Made by a program: the position numbers and the translations under genes. 64,000 nucleotides of DNA from Elioraea tepida (GTDB lineage Bacteria > Pseudomonadota > Alphaproteobacteria > Acetobacterales > Acetobacteraceae): contig NZ_CP076448.1 of NCBI RefSeq assembly GCF_019203965.1, forward strand, positions 3,213,282 through 3,277,281, written 5' to 3'. How positions within the stretch are numbered: the stretch's first letter is position 1; every line of letters starts with the position of its first letter. Shown here piece by piece: positions 49,062 through 64,000 of this stretch. The notes under the pieces are model-generated. The model searched no databases. It was given only the letters and a program-made list of their open reading frames with translations, and was not told where the DNA came from.

Positions 49062-50498
49062 ATGGCGGCTCTGAACTGGACGATCGCGCTGCCGGAGATC
49101 GTACTCGCGTTGTGCGCGATGGCGATCCTGATGATTGGGGTGTTCCTGCGCCGCAACGCTTGGAGCACGAGCGCGATGCTCTCGCTCGCGGCGCTCCTGG
49201 TCACAGCAGTGCTCGTCCTTGCGGGGGAGGGCGGGCGCGCGACGGGGTTCTCGGGCCTCTTCGTGGTCGATGCCTTCGCCGTCTTCGCCAAAGTGCTTGT
49301 TCTGGCCGCGGCTGGGCTATCTCTCTTTCTCGCGCTCGACTGGCACCGGCGCGAGGGGCTCGCGCGCTTCGAGTATCCCGTGCTCGTTCTGTTCGCCGCG
49401 CTCGGCATGATGATGATGGTGAGCGCGAACGACCTGATGAGCCTCTATGTCGGGCTCGAGCTCGCCTCGCTCTCGCTCTACGTCACGGCCGCCTTCGCGC
49501 GCGACGACCTTCGCTCCACCGAGGCGGGGCTCAAGTATTTCACGCTTGGCGCACTCGCCTCCGGGCTCCTGCTCTACGGCGCGTCGCTCGCTTACGGCTA
49601 TGCGGGGACGACGCGCTTCGACGGGATTGCCGAGGCGCTCCAGGCGGGGCCGCCGTCGATGGGGCTCATCGTCGGCCTCTCTTTCATCGCCGCGGGCCTC
49701 GCCTTCAAGGTCTCGGCCGTTCCGTTCCACATGTGGACGCCGGATGTCTACGAGGGGGCGCCCACGCCGGTGACGGCCTTGTTCTCAGTCGCGCCCAAGG
49801 CGGCGGCGATCGCCCTGTTTCTCCGGGTGATGACGGGGCCGTTCGCGCCGGCGCTCGCACAGTGGCAGCAGATCATCGTCCTGATCTCGATCGCGTCGAT
49901 GCTGGTCGGCGCTTTCGCGGCGATCGCGCAGAGCAACATCAAGCGTCTGATGGCCTATTCCTCGATCGGCCATGTCGGCTATGCGCTGATCGGCCTCGCG
50001 GCCGGAGATGAGGCCGGCATCCGCGGCGTGCTCGTCTACACGGCGATCTATGTCGTGATGAATCTCGGCGCCTTCGGCTGCATCGTGGCGCTGCGTCGCG
50101 ACGGGGTGGCGCGGGAACGGGTCGAGGACTTTGCCGGGCTCGCGCGGTCGGCGCCGCTCTTGGCGCTCGCGATGGCCGTGTTCATGTTCTCGATGGCGGG
50201 AATTCCGCCGCTCGCCGGGTTCTTCGGCAAGCTCTACGTGTTCGTCGCGGCGGTGAACGCCGGGCTTTGGCCGCTTGCCGTCATCGGCGTGCTCGCCTCC
50301 GTCGTCTCGGCCTTCTACTATCTGAGGATCGTCAAGGTGATGTATTTCGACGCGTCCGAGGGCGCGGTCGACCCTCGGCCGCTCGCTCTCTCCCTGGTCG
50401 TTGCCGCCACCGGCGCCGCAACGGCCCTGTTCGCCGTCCTGCCGGGGCCGCTGCTCGGCGCGGCGGCCGCTGCAGCACGCTCCCTCGTCGGCGGATGA
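49062..50498 (+). CDS. nuoN: NADH-quinone oxidoreductase subunit N
   Basis: The 478-residue antiporter-like subunit ends the nuo genes. It has YVGLELASLSLYVTAAF (near 130), FKVSAVPFHMWTPDVYEGAPTP (near 215) and SNIKRLMAYSSIGHVGYALIG. It starts 2 bases after nuoM and its stop overlaps the birA start (ATGA), so the following genes are probably in the same transcript. Confidence 0.97.
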   Translation: MAALNWTIALPEIVLALCAMAILMIGVFLRRNAWSTSAMLSLAALLVTAVLVLAGEGGRATGFSGLFVVDAFAVFAKVLVLAAAGLSLFLALDWHRREGLARFEYPVLVLFAALGMMMMVSANDLMSLYVGLELASLSLYVTAAFARDDLRSTEAGLKYFTLGALASGLLLYGASLAYGYAGTTRFDGIAEALQAGPPSMGLIVGLSFIAAGLAFKVSAVPFHMWTPDVYEGAPTPVTALFSVAPKAAAIALFLRVMTGPFAPALAQWQQIIVLISIASMLVGAFAAIAQSNIKRLMAYSSIGHVGYALIGLAAGDEAGIRGVLVYTAIYVVMNLGAFGCIVALRRDGVARERVEDFAGLARSAPLLALAMAVFMFSMAGIPPLAGFFGKLYVFVAAVNAGLWPLAVIGVLASVVSAFYYLRIVKVMYFDASEGAVDPRPLALSLVVAATGAATALFAVLPGPLLGAAAAAARSLVGG

Positions 50499-51232
50499 GC
50501 CTCGCCTGCTCCGTCGCCTTTCGGATCGAGCGGCACGACACGTTGCCAAGCACGAACGACCGTGCGATCGCCGCGGCCGAGGCCGGCGAGCCCCCTGGCC
50601 TCGTCGTCCTTGCTTCACGCCAGACGGAAGGAAGGGGTCGCGCCGGGAGGCCCTGGGTCTCGCTTCCGGGAAACCTCGCCTGCTCCGTGCTTCTGCCGCC
50701 GCTGCCCGCGCTTCGCAGCGGCGCTGGGGCGTTGCTCGCCGGCCTCGCTGCCCATGCCGCGCTCGCCCCGCTCGTTCCGAAGCCGCACGCGCTTCGCCTC
50801 AAATGGCCGAACGACCTCATGGTCGGCGAGGCGAAACTCGGCGGTATCCTGGTCGAGGCCGGAACGACCGCTCTAGGCGAGCCCTGGCTCGTTGCCGGCA
50901 TCGGCGCGAATCTCGCCGGCGCGCCGGAAGTCGGGCGGCCAGCGACGTCGATCGCCGCGCTGGGCGGCCAGGCCGATCCGGGGACGGTCGCCGACCACTT
51001 GGTCGCAGCGTTCGCTCGCGCGCTTGAGGCCTTCGCGGGGTCAGGCATGGCGTGGCTCATCGAGGCATGGTCTGAGCGCGCGCTTGCCAAGGGCACGCCG
51101 ATGTCGGTCAAGAGCGCCCGCGGGGATCTCTGCGGGCGCTACGCCGGCCTTGACCGCGACGGAGCGCTCCTGCTTGCAACCCGAGAGGGCGTGCGCCGGA
51201 TCTTGGCCGGCGAGGTGTTCGCGGAGGCCTGA
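50495..51232 (+). CDS. birA: Biotin--[acetyl-CoA-carboxylase] ligase
   Basis: The 245-residue group I biotin ligase lacks the N-terminal helix-turn-helix of E. coli BirA, so it should not act as a repressor. It has the biotinyl-AMP loop [17 protein letters not shown] (near 46) and [19 protein letters not shown] (near 105). It biotinylates the carboxyl carrier protein. The ATG at 50495 overlaps the nuoN stop by 4 bases. Confidence 0.95.
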   Translation: MSLACSVAFRIERHDTLPSTNDRAIAAAEAGEPPGLVVLASRQTEGRGRAGRPWVSLPGNLACSVLLPPLPALRSGAGALLAGLAAHAALAPLVPKPHALRLKWPNDLMVGEAKLGGILVEAGTTALGEPWLVAGIGANLAGAPEVGRPATSIAALGGQADPGTVADHLVAAFARALEAFAGSGMAWLIEAWSERALAKGTPMSVKSARGDLCGRYAGLDRDGALLLATREGVRRILAGEVFAEA

Positions 51233-51237
51233 GCCGC

Positions 51238-52014
51238 ATGCTGCTCGCGATCGATGCCGGCAACACCAACGTCGTGTTCGCCGTGTGGGACGGGGAGGCA
51301 TGGCGGGGCCGCTGGCGACTCGCCACTCAGGCGAGCCGCACGGCGGAGGAGTATGCCGTCTGGCTCACCCAGCTGATGGCCTGGGCCGGCATCGGCCGCG
51401 GCGACATCACGCGCGCCGCGATCGCCTGTGTGGTGCCGGCCGCACTGTATCACCTTCGGCATCTCTGCCGTGACTGGTTCGGCCAGGAGCCTCTGGTCGC
51501 GCGCGCCTCAGGCCTCGACTGGGGGTTCCCGGTGCTCGTCGACAACCCGAACGAGGTCGGGGCCGACCGGCTCGTCAATGCGCTCGCCGCGCATACGCGC
51601 TATCGCGGTCCGCTCACCGTGGTGGATTTCGGCACCGCCACCACCTTCGATGTGGTCGACCGCAGCGGCGCCTATCTCGGCGGGGTGATCGCGCCCGGCA
51701 TCAACCTGTCGCTCGAGGCGCTGCATAGGGCGGCGGCGCAGTTGCCGCGGGTCGCGGTCGCGCGGCCGCAGGCGGTGATCGGGCGATCGACAGTTCCGGC
51801 GATGCAGGCGGGCATCTATTGGGGGTATGTTGGCTTGATCGAGGGGCTTGCGAAACGGATCGAGGCCGAGCTTGGCGAACCGATCAAGGTGATCGCCACA
51901 GGCGGGCTCGCGCCGCTTTTCGCCGACGCGACGGCGGCGATCGGACATCTCGACCCCGACCTGACGCTCGACGGCCTCGTTCTGCTCGCCCGCCGCAACC
52001 CTCCCGAGAGATGA
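51238..52014 (+). CDS. coaX: Type III pantothenate kinase
   Basis: The 258-residue protein makes phosphopantothenate, the first step of CoA synthesis, using the type III fold. It has the phosphate-binding [11 protein letters not shown] (6-16) and [13 protein letters not shown] (near 127), plus [11 protein letters not shown]. It follows birA by 5 bases and overlaps rnj by 4 bases. birA-coaX adjacency is common in bacteria. Confidence 0.96.
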   Translation: MLLAIDAGNTNVVFAVWDGEAWRGRWRLATQASRTAEEYAVWLTQLMAWAGIGRGDITRAAIACVVPAALYHLRHLCRDWFGQEPLVARASGLDWGFPVLVDNPNEVGADRLVNALAAHTRYRGPLTVVDFGTATTFDVVDRSGAYLGGVIAPGINLSLEALHRAAAQLPRVAVARPQAVIGRSTVPAMQAGIYWGYVGLIEGLAKRIEAELGEPIKVIATGGLAPLFADATAAIGHLDPDLTLDGLVLLARRNPPER

Positions 52015-53663
52015 TGGCCGACGCTCCTCCGGGTCTCGTCTTCCTGCCGCTCGGCGGCACCGGCGAGATCGGGATGAACCTCAACCTCTACGGCTGCGAC
52101 GGGCAGTGGCTCGCGGTCGATTGCGGCCTCGGTTTCGCCGAGAGCGCGCGGCCCGACCTCGACGTGATGGTGCCGGACCCGGGCTTCATCGCCGCGCGTC
52201 GCGAGCGGCTCGTGGGGCTCGTGTTGACCCACGCGCACGAGGATCATCTCGGCGCCGTCGCCTGGCTGTGGCCCGAGCTCCGCTGCGCGGTGCACGCAAC
52301 CCCTTTCGCCGCCGCCGTGCTTCGCCGCAAGCTCGCCGAACGGGGCCTCGCCGGCCAGGTGCCAATCCATGAGGTGCCGCCCGGAGGGTCGCTCACCCTT
52401 GGGCCCTTCGCGCTTCGGCTCATCGCCATGGCGCACTCGACCCCCGAGGCGCAGGCGCTCGCGATTACCACGCGCCATGCCCGCGTGCTGCACACGGGCG
52501 ACTGGAAGCTCGACCCCGACCCGCTGATCGGCCCGCGCACCGACGAGGCGGCCCTCGCCGCGTTCGGTGCCGAGGGCGTGGATGTGATGGTGTGTGACAG
52601 CACCAACGCGATGGTCGAGGGGCATTCCGGCTCAGAGGCCGACGTGCGACGCGCGCTTTCTGCGCTGGTTCGCGGCCTGAAGGGGCGCGTCGCCGTCACC
52701 TGCTTCTCCTCCAATATCGCGCGGATCGAGAGCATCGCGCTCGCGGCGAAGGCGGCGGGGCGGAGTGTCGCTCTCGTCGGCCGAAGCCTCCGCACCATGG
52801 CGGCTGCCGCCCGCGAGGTCGGCTATCTCTCCGGCATTCCCGCCTTCGTCGAGGAGGAAGAGGCGGGCTACCTGCCTGACGACGCGATCCTGTTCATCTG
52901 CGCCGGCAGCCAGGGCGAACCGAGGAGCGCGCTCGCGCGCATCGCCGCCGACACGCACCCGAATGTCGCGCTCGGGGAAGGGGACACCGTGATCTTCTCC
53001 TCCCGTGTCATTCCGGGGAACGAACGGGCGATCCTGATGGTTCAGGATGCGCTCGCCCGCCGCGGGGTGCGGGTGATGACGGAGGCCGACCACATGGTGC
53101 ATGTCTCCGGCCATCCGGCGCGGGACGAGCTCCGCCGTCTGTATCGGCTCATCAAGCCGCGGCATGCCGTGCCGGTGCACGGCGAGTGGCGGCACATGAG
53201 CGAGCACGCCGAACTCGCCCGCGAGATGGGCGCCACGCCATGGCTGATCGAGGACGGCGACATGCTGCGCCTCGGCCCGGGCGAGCCCGAGATCGTCGGC
53301 AGCGTTCCCGCCGGGCGGCTTGCGATCGACGGCCAGCGTCTGATCCCGGTCGATGGAACGGTGCTCGCCGAGCGGCGTCGGATGCTCGAGAGCGGCGCGG
53401 TCGTCGCCTCGCTTGCGCTCGACCGGCTCGGCCGGATCGTCGGCGCGCCGGTGGTCACCGCACCTGGACTGTTCGCCGAAGGCGAGGCGGCTCCCCGCCT
53501 GCTCGTGCAGGAGCTCGACGCCGCGTTGCACGGCCTTCCGCCCGCGAGCCTGCGCGACGACGAGGCCGTGCGCGAGGCGGCGGTCGCTGCCCTTCGCAGC
53601 GCCGTGCGTCGTGCCGCCCCGGCGAAGCGGCCGCTCGTCTCTGTGCATGTTCTCAGGGTCTGA
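52011..53663 (+). CDS. rnj: Ribonuclease J
   Basis: The 550-residue metallo-beta-lactamase/beta-CASP RNase acts in RNA processing and decay, with 5' exonuclease and endonuclease activity. The metal motif is His74, His76, Asp78, His79 (THAHEDHLG), with more ligands in HSTPEAQAL and HTGDWKLD. The beta-CASP motif is seen in [18 protein letters not shown], and the C-terminal region in [14 protein letters not shown]. The first ATG of ATGATG (52011) overlaps the coaX stop. Confidence 0.95.
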   Translation: MMADAPPGLVFLPLGGTGEIGMNLNLYGCDGQWLAVDCGLGFAESARPDLDVMVPDPGFIAARRERLVGLVLTHAHEDHLGAVAWLWPELRCAVHATPFAAAVLRRKLAERGLAGQVPIHEVPPGGSLTLGPFALRLIAMAHSTPEAQALAITTRHARVLHTGDWKLDPDPLIGPRTDEAALAAFGAEGVDVMVCDSTNAMVEGHSGSEADVRRALSALVRGLKGRVAVTCFSSNIARIESIALAAKAAGRSVALVGRSLRTMAAAAREVGYLSGIPAFVEEEEAGYLPDDAILFICAGSQGEPRSALARIAADTHPNVALGEGDTVIFSSRVIPGNERAILMVQDALARRGVRVMTEADHMVHVSGHPARDELRRLYRLIKPRHAVPVHGEWRHMSEHAELAREMGATPWLIEDGDMLRLGPGEPEIVGSVPAGRLAIDGQRLIPVDGTVLAERRRMLESGAVVASLALDRLGRIVGAPVVTAPGLFAEGEAAPRLLVQELDAALHGLPPASLRDDEAVREAAVAALRSAVRRAAPAKRPLVSVHVLRV

Positions 53664-53668
53664 CGGGG

Positions 53669-53917
53669 ATGACCTGGTTTACCGGCCTCATTGTCTACAT
53701 CCTGATCTGGTGGCTCGCGCTGTTCGCCGTGCTTCCGTTCTGGACGCGGCCGGTGGTCGATCCCGATCGCCCCGAGCATTTCCGTGGCGCGCCGGAGCGG
53801 CCGCTCCTCTTGCGCAAGGTGGTGGTGACGAGCCTTGTCGCGGCCGTGATCTGGCTCGGGGTCTGGGCCGTGATCGAGTCAGAGTGGCTGAGTTTTCGTG
53901 CGATGGAGGCCGGCTGA
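53669..53917 (+). CDS. DUF1467 family small membrane protein
   Basis: The 82-residue protein has two spans (about 4-24 and 50-70) around a hydrophilic loop with the PDRPEHFRGAPE type motif that marks DUF1467. This alphaproteobacterial family is normally found between rnj and proS, as here. Its function is unknown to me. It starts 5 bases after rnj. Confidence 0.9.
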   Translation: MTWFTGLIVYILIWWLALFAVLPFWTRPVVDPDRPEHFRGAPERPLLLRKVVVTSLVAAVIWLGVWAVIESEWLSFRAMEAG

Positions 53918-54060
53918 GGGCGCTGCCTGGAAAGCAGGCGGAATTTCGCCCAACGTTTCATCAGATCGCCCAAGGCTTCGGCAGAACGCGCTCAGAAGCC
54001 AAAGATTCTGCTGAAAACGGCGGCGATTCTGCTTGTTCGTGGGGGCACAGGCCAGCATGA

Positions 54061-54100
54061 TCACAGGCAGGAAGAGGGCTGTCCTCTTCCTGCCGTGTGA
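54061..54100. repeat. Long perfect inverted repeat (hairpin)
   Basis: GGCAGGAAGAGG (54066-54077) and CCTCTTCCTGCC (54083-54094) form a perfect 12-base-pair stem over five bases. The stem extends by TCACA (54061-54065) with TGTGA (54096-54100) past one bulged G. No T-run follows. It may be a transcript 3' end, a processing signal or a small structured RNA. Confidence 0.6.
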
Positions 54101-54122
54101 CTGGCGTTTCCTCCCTAAACTT

Positions 54123-54157
54123 GGGCCGTGCCGCCTGGGGCGAGCGCGGCCCTTTTT
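54123..54157 (+). terminator. Intrinsic terminator of the nuo-birA-rnj transcript
   Basis: GGGCCG (54123-54128) pairs with CGGCCC (54147-54152), extended by a wobble and a G-C pair, and is followed directly by TTTTT (54153-54157). It ends the transcript after the DUF1467 gene. Confidence 0.7.
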
Positions 54158-54174
54158 GTTAGCCGAGCGCTAAC
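54158..54174. promoter_or_regulatory. Dyad upstream of the exported-protein gene
   Basis: GTTAGC (54158-54163) and GCTAAC (54169-54174) form a perfect 6-base dyad with a 5-base spacer, 22 bases before the next start. It could be an operator or part of the terminator. Confidence 0.3.
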
Positions 54175-54196
54175 CGATCGTCCATACGTTTTTGTC

Positions 54197-54640
54197 ATGA
54201 TTATGCGCTGCACTGCAGCAAACCCGACAGAAAATTGCGTGCTGCGTCATGCCGCGGCGCTGATCGTGTCCGCGATCGTCCTCCAGTTTGTCACGGTGCC
54301 AGCCGCGGCTCAGGCGCGCCTCTCGCCCGAGGATTGCCGGGCGGTCACGCAGCACCGGCCCGACCCCTCCGTCACCTACCAGCCCGGGATGGGAGCCGCT
54401 GGTCGTCGTGTCGCCCCGGCCGATCTCTCGCCGGCCCGACCGGTGGTCCCGGCCGCGCCGGTGGTCGTGCTCGGCGTCGATCTGCAGCGTCGCTACGGCC
54501 TGCCGCCCTCGCTCGACGTCGATCTGCCGCTCGGCATCCTCACCTTCGACGGAACGCGCCTCCTTCTGAACGGCCGGCCGGTCGGGCCCGAGGACCAGGC
54601 AGCGCTTGCGGCCGCCTGCGCGGCGGCGCGGCGTCGCTGA
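54197..54640 (+). CDS. Small exported protein of unknown function
   Basis: The product has about 147 residues. A signal peptide with a basic Arg/His region (about residues 1-17) is followed by a hydrophobic core (AAALIVSAIVLQFVTVPAAAQA), with cleavage expected near AAAQA. The mature part is Pro/Ala-rich, has one Cys (EDCRA) and ends in a segment with LPLGILTFDGTRLLLNGRPVG. I recognise no family. The ATG at 54197 or 54203 is plausible; no Shine-Dalgarno is evident. It stands alone between the terminator and proS. Confidence 0.6.
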   Translation: MIMRCTAANPTENCVLRHAAALIVSAIVLQFVTVPAAAQARLSPEDCRAVTQHRPDPSVTYQPGMGAAGRRVAPADLSPARPVVPAAPVVVLGVDLQRRYGLPPSLDVDLPLGILTFDGTRLLLNGRPVGPEDQAALAAACAAARRR

Positions 54641-54713
54641 CCGCCGCGCTCTTCCGCCCGACGATCCCGGCCCCTATTGTGCGCCGCCGCCGAGAGAGGG
54701 GTGAGACCAGCGC

Positions 54714-56036
54714 ATGCGCCTGTCCCGCTATTTCCTGCCCACGCTGAAGGAGAACCCGGCCGAGGCGCAGATCGTCTCGCACCGATTGATGCTGCGCGCG
54801 GGCCTGATCCGCCAGCAGGCGGCTGGGATCTACTCCTGGCTGCCGCTCGGCCATCGCGTCTTGACCAACATCGCGCGGATCGTGCGCGAGGAGCAGGATG
54901 CCGCCGGCTTCCACGAGATCCTGATGCCGACCATCCAGCCTGCGGAGCTGTGGAAGGAGAGCGGCCGCTACGACGACTACGGCAAGGAGATGCTCAGGTT
55001 CACCGACCGGCACGACCGCGAGCTTCTTTACGGGCCGACGAACGAGGAGATGGTCACCGACATCTTCCGCGCCTGCGTCAAGAGCTACCGTGACCTGCCG
55101 ATACTGCTCTACCATATCCAGTGGAAGTTCCGTGACGAGGTTCGGCCGCGCTTCGGCGTCATGCGCGGCCGCGAGTTCCTGATGAAGGACGCCTACAGCT
55201 TCGACCTCGACGCCGCCGGCGCGAGACGCAGCTACAACCGGATGTTCGCCGCCTATCTGCGCACCTTCGCCCGGCTCGGGCTCAAGGCGATCCCGATGCG
55301 CGCCGACACCGGCCCGATCGGCGGCGACCTTAGCCACGAGTTCGTCATCCTCGCCGAGACGGGCGAAAGCCGCGTGTTCGTGCATGCCGACCTCGTCGCG
55401 CGCGACATCCTCGCCGAGGCCGTCGACTATGAAGGGGATCTGCAGCCCTTGGTCGACAGCTGGACCTCGCTCTACGCCGCCACCGACGAGAAGCATGACC
55501 CGGCCGCCTTCGCCGCGCTGCCTGAGGCGAGCCGTGTCGAAGCGCGCGGCATCGAGGTCGGGCACATCTTCTACTTCGGAACGAAATATTCCGGTCCCGA
55601 TGCGATGAACGTGACGGTGCAGGGCTCCGACGGCAAGCCCGTCCACCCGGAAATGGGAAGCTACGGCATTGGCGTCTCCCGCCTCGTCGGGGCCATCATC
55701 GAAGCAAGCCACGACGAGGCAGGCATCATCTGGCCGGAGTCGGTCGCACCTTTCCGCGTGGCTTTGCTCAATCTCAAGCCTGGCGATCCGGCGGCCGACG
55801 CGCTCGCCGGCGAACTCTATGCGGCGCTGCGCGCGGCCGGCACCGAGGTGCTGATGGACGACCGCGACGAGCGCGCCGGCGTGAAGTTCGCCGACGCCGA
55901 TCTGATCGGCCTGCCCTGGCAGGTGCTTGTCGGCCCGCGCGGCGCGAAGGAGGGCAGGGCGGAGCTCAAGCGCCGCAAGACCGGCGAGCGGCACGAGCTC
56001 GACAAGGCGGCGATCCTCGAACGCCTGCTCGGCTGA
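54714..56036 (+). CDS. proS: Prolyl-tRNA synthetase, short alphaproteobacterial type
   Basis: The 440-residue class II synthetase lacks the editing insertion between motifs 2 and 3 that makes most bacterial ProRS about 570 long. Motif 1 region ([18 protein letters not shown]), motif 2 ([26 protein letters not shown]) and motif 3 ([16 protein letters not shown]) are all present, followed by an anticodon-binding domain (about 345-440). The start at 54714 gives the family N-terminus [18 protein letters not shown]. Confidence 0.97.
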   Translation: MRLSRYFLPTLKENPAEAQIVSHRLMLRAGLIRQQAAGIYSWLPLGHRVLTNIARIVREEQDAAGFHEILMPTIQPAELWKESGRYDDYGKEMLRFTDRHDRELLYGPTNEEMVTDIFRACVKSYRDLPILLYHIQWKFRDEVRPRFGVMRGREFLMKDAYSFDLDAAGARRSYNRMFAAYLRTFARLGLKAIPMRADTGPIGGDLSHEFVILAETGESRVFVHADLVARDILAEAVDYEGDLQPLVDSWTSLYAATDEKHDPAAFAALPEASRVEARGIEVGHIFYFGTKYSGPDAMNVTVQGSDGKPVHPEMGSYGIGVSRLVGAIIEASHDEAGIIWPESVAPFRVALLNLKPGDPAADALAGELYAALRAAGTEVLMDDRDERAGVKFADADLIGLPWQVLVGPRGAKEGRAELKRRKTGERHELDKAAILERLLG

Positions 56037-56041
56037 ACGCC

Positions 56042-57292
56042 ATGTTCGGCCCGTTCGAGCGGCTGGTCGCGTTCCGCTACCTGCGCGCGCGGAAGGCCGA
56101 GGGCTTCGTCTCGGTGACGGCGGGGTTCTCGCTCGCAGGCATCGCGCTCGGGGTCGCGACGCTGATCATCGTGATGAGCGTGATGAACGGATTCCGCGCC
56201 GAGCTCCTCGGGCGGATCCTTGGCCTAAACGGCCATCTCGGCGTCTACGGCTTCGGCCAGACGCTTCCCGACTATGAGTCGTTGGCGGAACGCATCCGCT
56301 CGCTCCCGGGCGTGCGTTCGGCCACCCCGATCGTCGAGGGCCAAGTGCTCGGCACGGGCGAGCGCGGCGGTGCCGCGGGCGTGCTCGCACGCGGCATCGC
56401 GCCCGGGGAGCTGCGCGCGCGCACGCTGATCGCCTCCAACATCATCGCAGGCTCCCTCGCCGAGTTCGGCGCAGCCGATACGATCCTCGTCGGCTCCCGC
56501 CTCGCCAACCGCCTGGGCTTGAGGGTCGGCGACAGGATCTCGCTCGTCTCGCCGCAGGGGCAGGTGACGGTGTTCGGCACCGTGCCGCGGATCGCCTCCT
56601 ATCGGATCGTCGGCCTGTTCGAGGTCGGCATGTACGAGTACGACAATTCGTATGTGTTCCTGCCGCTTGCCGCGGCGCAGGCGTATTTCGGCACGGGGGA
56701 CACCGCGACCCAGATCGAGGTCTTCGTCGCCGACCCTGACCGCGTGCGCGAGGTGAGCCGCGCGATCCGCTCTGCCATCACCGACCCGCCGATCCGCATC
56801 CTCGACTGGCAGCAATCGAACAGCGCCTTTTTCGCCGCCGTCGAGGTCGAGCGCAACGTGATGTTCCTGATCCTCACGCTGATCATCATCGTCGCCGCCT
56901 TCAACATCGTGTCCTCGCTCGTGATGCTCGTGAAGGACAAGGGGCGCGACATCGCCATCCTGCGCACCATGGGAGCGACGCGCGGGGCGGTGATGCGCAT
57001 CTTCCTCATGTGCGGTGCCTCGATCGGCGTGCTCGGCACGAGCGTCGGTGTCGCACTCGGTCTCCTCTTTGCCGCCAATCTCGAGAGCATACGCCAGTGG
57101 CTTCAGGGTCTGACAGGGCAGGAATTGTTCCAGGCGGAGATCTACTTCCTCTCCCGCCTGCCGTCGGTGGTAGACCCTTGGGAGGTGGTGCAGGTCGCGG
57201 CGATGGGGCTTGGCCTCTCCCTGCTCGCGACCCTCTATCCTTCCTTCCGCGCCGCCCGGCTCGACCCCGTGGAGGCGTTGCGCCGTGAGTGA
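56042..57292 (+). CDS. lolC: Lipoprotein-releasing ABC transporter permease LolC/LolE type
   Basis: The 416-residue permease has one N-terminal span (about 22-45), a large periplasmic domain (about 50-270) and three C-terminal spans (about 275-300, 320-345, 375-400), as in LolC/LolE. It releases outer-membrane lipoproteins from the inner membrane. Only one permease gene is present, as usual in alphaproteobacteria where it forms a homodimer. It starts 5 bases after proS. Confidence 0.94.
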   Translation: MFGPFERLVAFRYLRARKAEGFVSVTAGFSLAGIALGVATLIIVMSVMNGFRAELLGRILGLNGHLGVYGFGQTLPDYESLAERIRSLPGVRSATPIVEGQVLGTGERGGAAGVLARGIAPGELRARTLIASNIIAGSLAEFGAADTILVGSRLANRLGLRVGDRISLVSPQGQVTVFGTVPRIASYRIVGLFEVGMYEYDNSYVFLPLAAAQAYFGTGDTATQIEVFVADPDRVREVSRAIRSAITDPPIRILDWQQSNSAFFAAVEVERNVMFLILTLIIIVAAFNIVSSLVMLVKDKGRDIAILRTMGATRGAVMRIFLMCGASIGVLGTSVGVALGLLFAANLESIRQWLQGLTGQELFQAEIYFLSRLPSVVDPWEVVQVAAMGLGLSLLATLYPSFRAARLDPVEALRRE

Positions 57293-57962
57293 GCCGCTCG
57301 TGCTCGCGGGTGTGGCGCGCCGGTTCCGCACCGGCGACGGCGTGCTCGAGGTTCTGCGCGGCGCCGATCTCCGCCTTGCGGCCGGAGAGATCGTCGCCCT
57401 CGTCGCCCCTTCCGGCGCAGGCAAGTCGACGCTTCTGCATATCGCGGGCCTGCTCGAGCGTCCGGACGCCGGCGAGGTGACGGTCGCGGGCCGCGCGGCC
57501 TCGGCGATGACGGAACGGGAGCGCACCGAGGCGCGCGGGCGGAGGATCGGCTTCGTCTACCAGTTCCACCACCTGTTGCCCGAGTTCTCGGCGCTCGAGA
57601 ACGTGGTCATGCCGCAGATGATCCTCGGCACGGCACGACGCGTCGCGGAGGCACGGGCACGTGCCCTGCTCGAGCAGCTCGGCCTCGGCCGGCGTCTCTC
57701 CCACCGCCCGTCGCGGCTGTCGGGGGGCGAGCAGCAGCGTGTTGCGATCGCGCGCGCTCTGGCCAACGAGCCATTGGTTCTGCTCGCCGACGAGCCGACC
57801 GGCAATCTCGACGCGGCGACCGCCGAAGTGGTGTTCGGCGAGCTTCTTGCTCTCGTGCGCGGCCATGGCGCCGCCGCCCTGGTCGCCACCCACAACCCCG
57901 AGCTTGCCGACCGGATGGACCGGACGGTGACGCTGCGCGAGGGGCGGATCATGCCGGCCTGA
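57285..57962 (+). CDS. lolD: Lipoprotein-releasing ABC transporter ATP-binding protein LolD
   Basis: The 225-residue ATPase has Walker [10 protein letters not shown] (41-49), the Q-loop [12 protein letters not shown], the signature LSGGEQQR and Walker [13 protein letters not shown]. It powers the adjacent permease. The start is a GTG at 57285 that overlaps the lolC stop by 8 bases. Confidence 0.96.
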   Translation: MSEPLVLAGVARRFRTGDGVLEVLRGADLRLAAGEIVALVAPSGAGKSTLLHIAGLLERPDAGEVTVAGRAASAMTERERTEARGRRIGFVYQFHHLLPEFSALENVVMPQMILGTARRVAEARARALLEQLGLGRRLSHRPSRLSGGEQQRVAIARALANEPLVLLADEPTGNLDAATAEVVFGELLALVRGHGAAALVATHNPELADRMDRTVTLREGRIMPA

Positions 57963-58009
57963 CGCGGGCGGCCCTGACACCGCGCCCCGACTCGCGGCAC
58001 ACTCCCCCC

Positions 58010-61447
<3,438 letters not shown>

Positions 61448-61559
61448 GCGGGCGAAGGGCGGGAGCGTGGCGCTTGCGTTCGCGGGCGGCCTCGGGCATA
61501 CCGCGCGCCAAGCTCGCCGGGATGTTCCTGGCGGGCCAATCCACACGCGGGGCGCCTTT

Positions 61560-61591
61560 CCCGCCTCCTGCCCCCTTGGGCGAGAGGCGGG
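61560..61591 (+). promoter_or_regulatory. Hairpin in the rpsB leader
   Basis: CCCGCCTC (61560-61567) pairs with GAGGCGGG (61584-61591), with an inner GCCC/GGGC arm. No T-run follows. It lies 67 bases before rpsB, where ribosomal protein S2 autoregulatory leaders or a dnaE terminator could sit. The remaining 61448-61559 shows no gene. Confidence 0.35.
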
Positions 61592-61658
61592 GTCCGGTCG
61601 GCCGAGCGGCCGCACGGCCCCGCGGAGGCGAAACCGGACGATCGGAAAAGGTCACACC

Positions 61659-62453
61659 ATGGCCCTGCCACAGTTCACCCTGCGCCAGCTTCTCGAGGCG
61701 GGCGTGCATTTCGGCCACCACACGCGGCGGTGGAACCCGAAGATGGCCCCCTATCTCTACGGGGTCCGAAACCAGGTCCACATCATCGATCTGCAGCAGA
61801 CGGTGCCGCTGCTTGCCCGCGCGATGCAGGCGGTGCGCGACGTCGTCGCCGGCGGCGGCCGCGTGCTCTTCGTCGGCACGAAGAAGGCGGCGGCCGAACA
61901 CGTCGCGGAAGCGGCCAAGCGCTGCGGCCAGTACTACGTCAACCACCGCTGGCTGGGCGGCATGCTGACCAACTGGAAGACCATCCAGAACAGCATCAAG
62001 CGGCTGCGGGCGATCGAGGAGCAGCTCGCGCAGGACGTCACCGGGCTGACGAAGAAGGAGGTCCTGGTGCTCACCCGCGAGCGCGACAAGCTCGAGCGCG
62101 CTTTGGGCGGCATCAAGGAGATGGGCGGGCTGCCCGACATCCTGTTCATCATCGACACGAACAAGGAGAAGATCGCGGTCGACGAGGCGCGGAAGCTGAA
62201 CATCCCTGTCGTCGCTGTGGTTGACAGCAACTCCGACCCGGACGGTGTGACCTACCCGATCCCGGGCAATGACGACGCGATCCGCGCCATCACGCTCTAC
62301 TGCAACCTGATCGCCGGCGCGGTGCTCGACGGCATCTCGGCCGAGATGGCGGCGTCCGGCGTGGATCTCGGGGCGCAGGAGGAGGTGCCGTTAGAGGAGC
62401 TTCCCGAGGCGGAGGCCCTGCCGGAGGCGGAGCCGGCCGAGCCGCGCGCCTGA
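61659..62453 (+). CDS. rpsB: Small ribosomal subunit protein S2
   Basis: The 264-residue protein has the S2 start [25 protein letters not shown] and the signatures [14 protein letters not shown] and [15 protein letters not shown]. The tail (about 235-264) is rich in Glu and Pro. The long open frame upstream in dnaE is shadow; the ATG at 61659 is the conserved start. Confidence 0.98.
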   Translation: MALPQFTLRQLLEAGVHFGHHTRRWNPKMAPYLYGVRNQVHIIDLQQTVPLLARAMQAVRDVVAGGGRVLFVGTKKAAAEHVAEAAKRCGQYYVNHRWLGGMLTNWKTIQNSIKRLRAIEEQLAQDVTGLTKKEVLVLTRERDKLERALGGIKEMGGLPDILFIIDTNKEKIAVDEARKLNIPVVAVVDSNSDPDGVTYPIPGNDDAIRAITLYCNLIAGAVLDGISAEMAASGVDLGAQEEVPLEELPEAEALPEAEPAEPRA

Positions 62454-62498
62454 GCGCCGAACCGCACAGAGGACGGAACTTCCAGGGACGAACGACAG

Positions 62499-64000
<1,502 letters not shown>

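Overview
The window is chromosomal DNA of a high-GC alphaproteobacterium, most likely of the Rhodospirillales/Acetobacteraceae type. The reasons are the very high GC content, codons strongly biased to G or C at the third position, many GTG starts and 4-base gene overlaps, a short 440-residue prolyl-tRNA synthetase without editing insert, and alphaproteobacterial gene orders (tig-clpP-clpX-lon-hupB, then tRNAs and nuoA-N, then birA-coaX-rnj-DUF1467-proS-lolCD-dnaE, then rpsB-tsf-pyrH). The lineage is inferred, not computed.

Region 1-13.1 kb (mostly minus strand): a partial polytopic membrane protein, secF-secD, an MFS/spermidine-synthase-like fusion, a divergent Gfo/Idh oxidoreductase, a translationally coupled set GNAT - carbon-nitrogen hydrolase - M20 peptidase - lpxB, and a coupled pair hisI - COG0523 GTPase. 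Region 13.1-24.5 kb: a Fur/Zur-type regulator divergent from hisI over a Zur-box-like operator, then metC, sseA, alaX and a Nudix hydrolase, a DMT exporter, a frameshifted small cytochrome c, a block copD-like - parA-like - dadA-like - sorB - sorA, and the NAD(P)HX repair enzyme. Region 24.5-28.4 kb: malonyl-CoA decarboxylase followed 12 bases later by an AceE-like thiamine-diphosphate enzyme.

Region 28.4-35.5 kb: tRNA-Leu, trigger factor, ClpP, ClpX, Lon and HU (a protein-quality-control cluster), then tRNA-Val and tRNA-Asp. Region 35.7-50.5 kb: the complete 14-gene complex I operon nuoA-nuoN, with one unexplained 0.4-kb gap between nuoF and nuoG that can encode a 29-residue single-span membrane peptide. 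Region 50.5-64 kb: birA, coaX, rnj, DUF1467, a terminator, a small exported protein, proS, lolC, lolD, dnaE, rpsB, tsf and the 5' part of pyrH.

Most of the window is core housekeeping. I found no insertion sequence, prophage, CRISPR array or recognisable defence island. The best leads for something less described are the Zur/hisI/COG0523 zinc module, the nuoF-nuoG small ORF, the MCD/AceE-like pair, the sorAB-dadA-parA-copD block, the homopolymer frameshift in a cytochrome c gene, and several strong intergenic hairpins.
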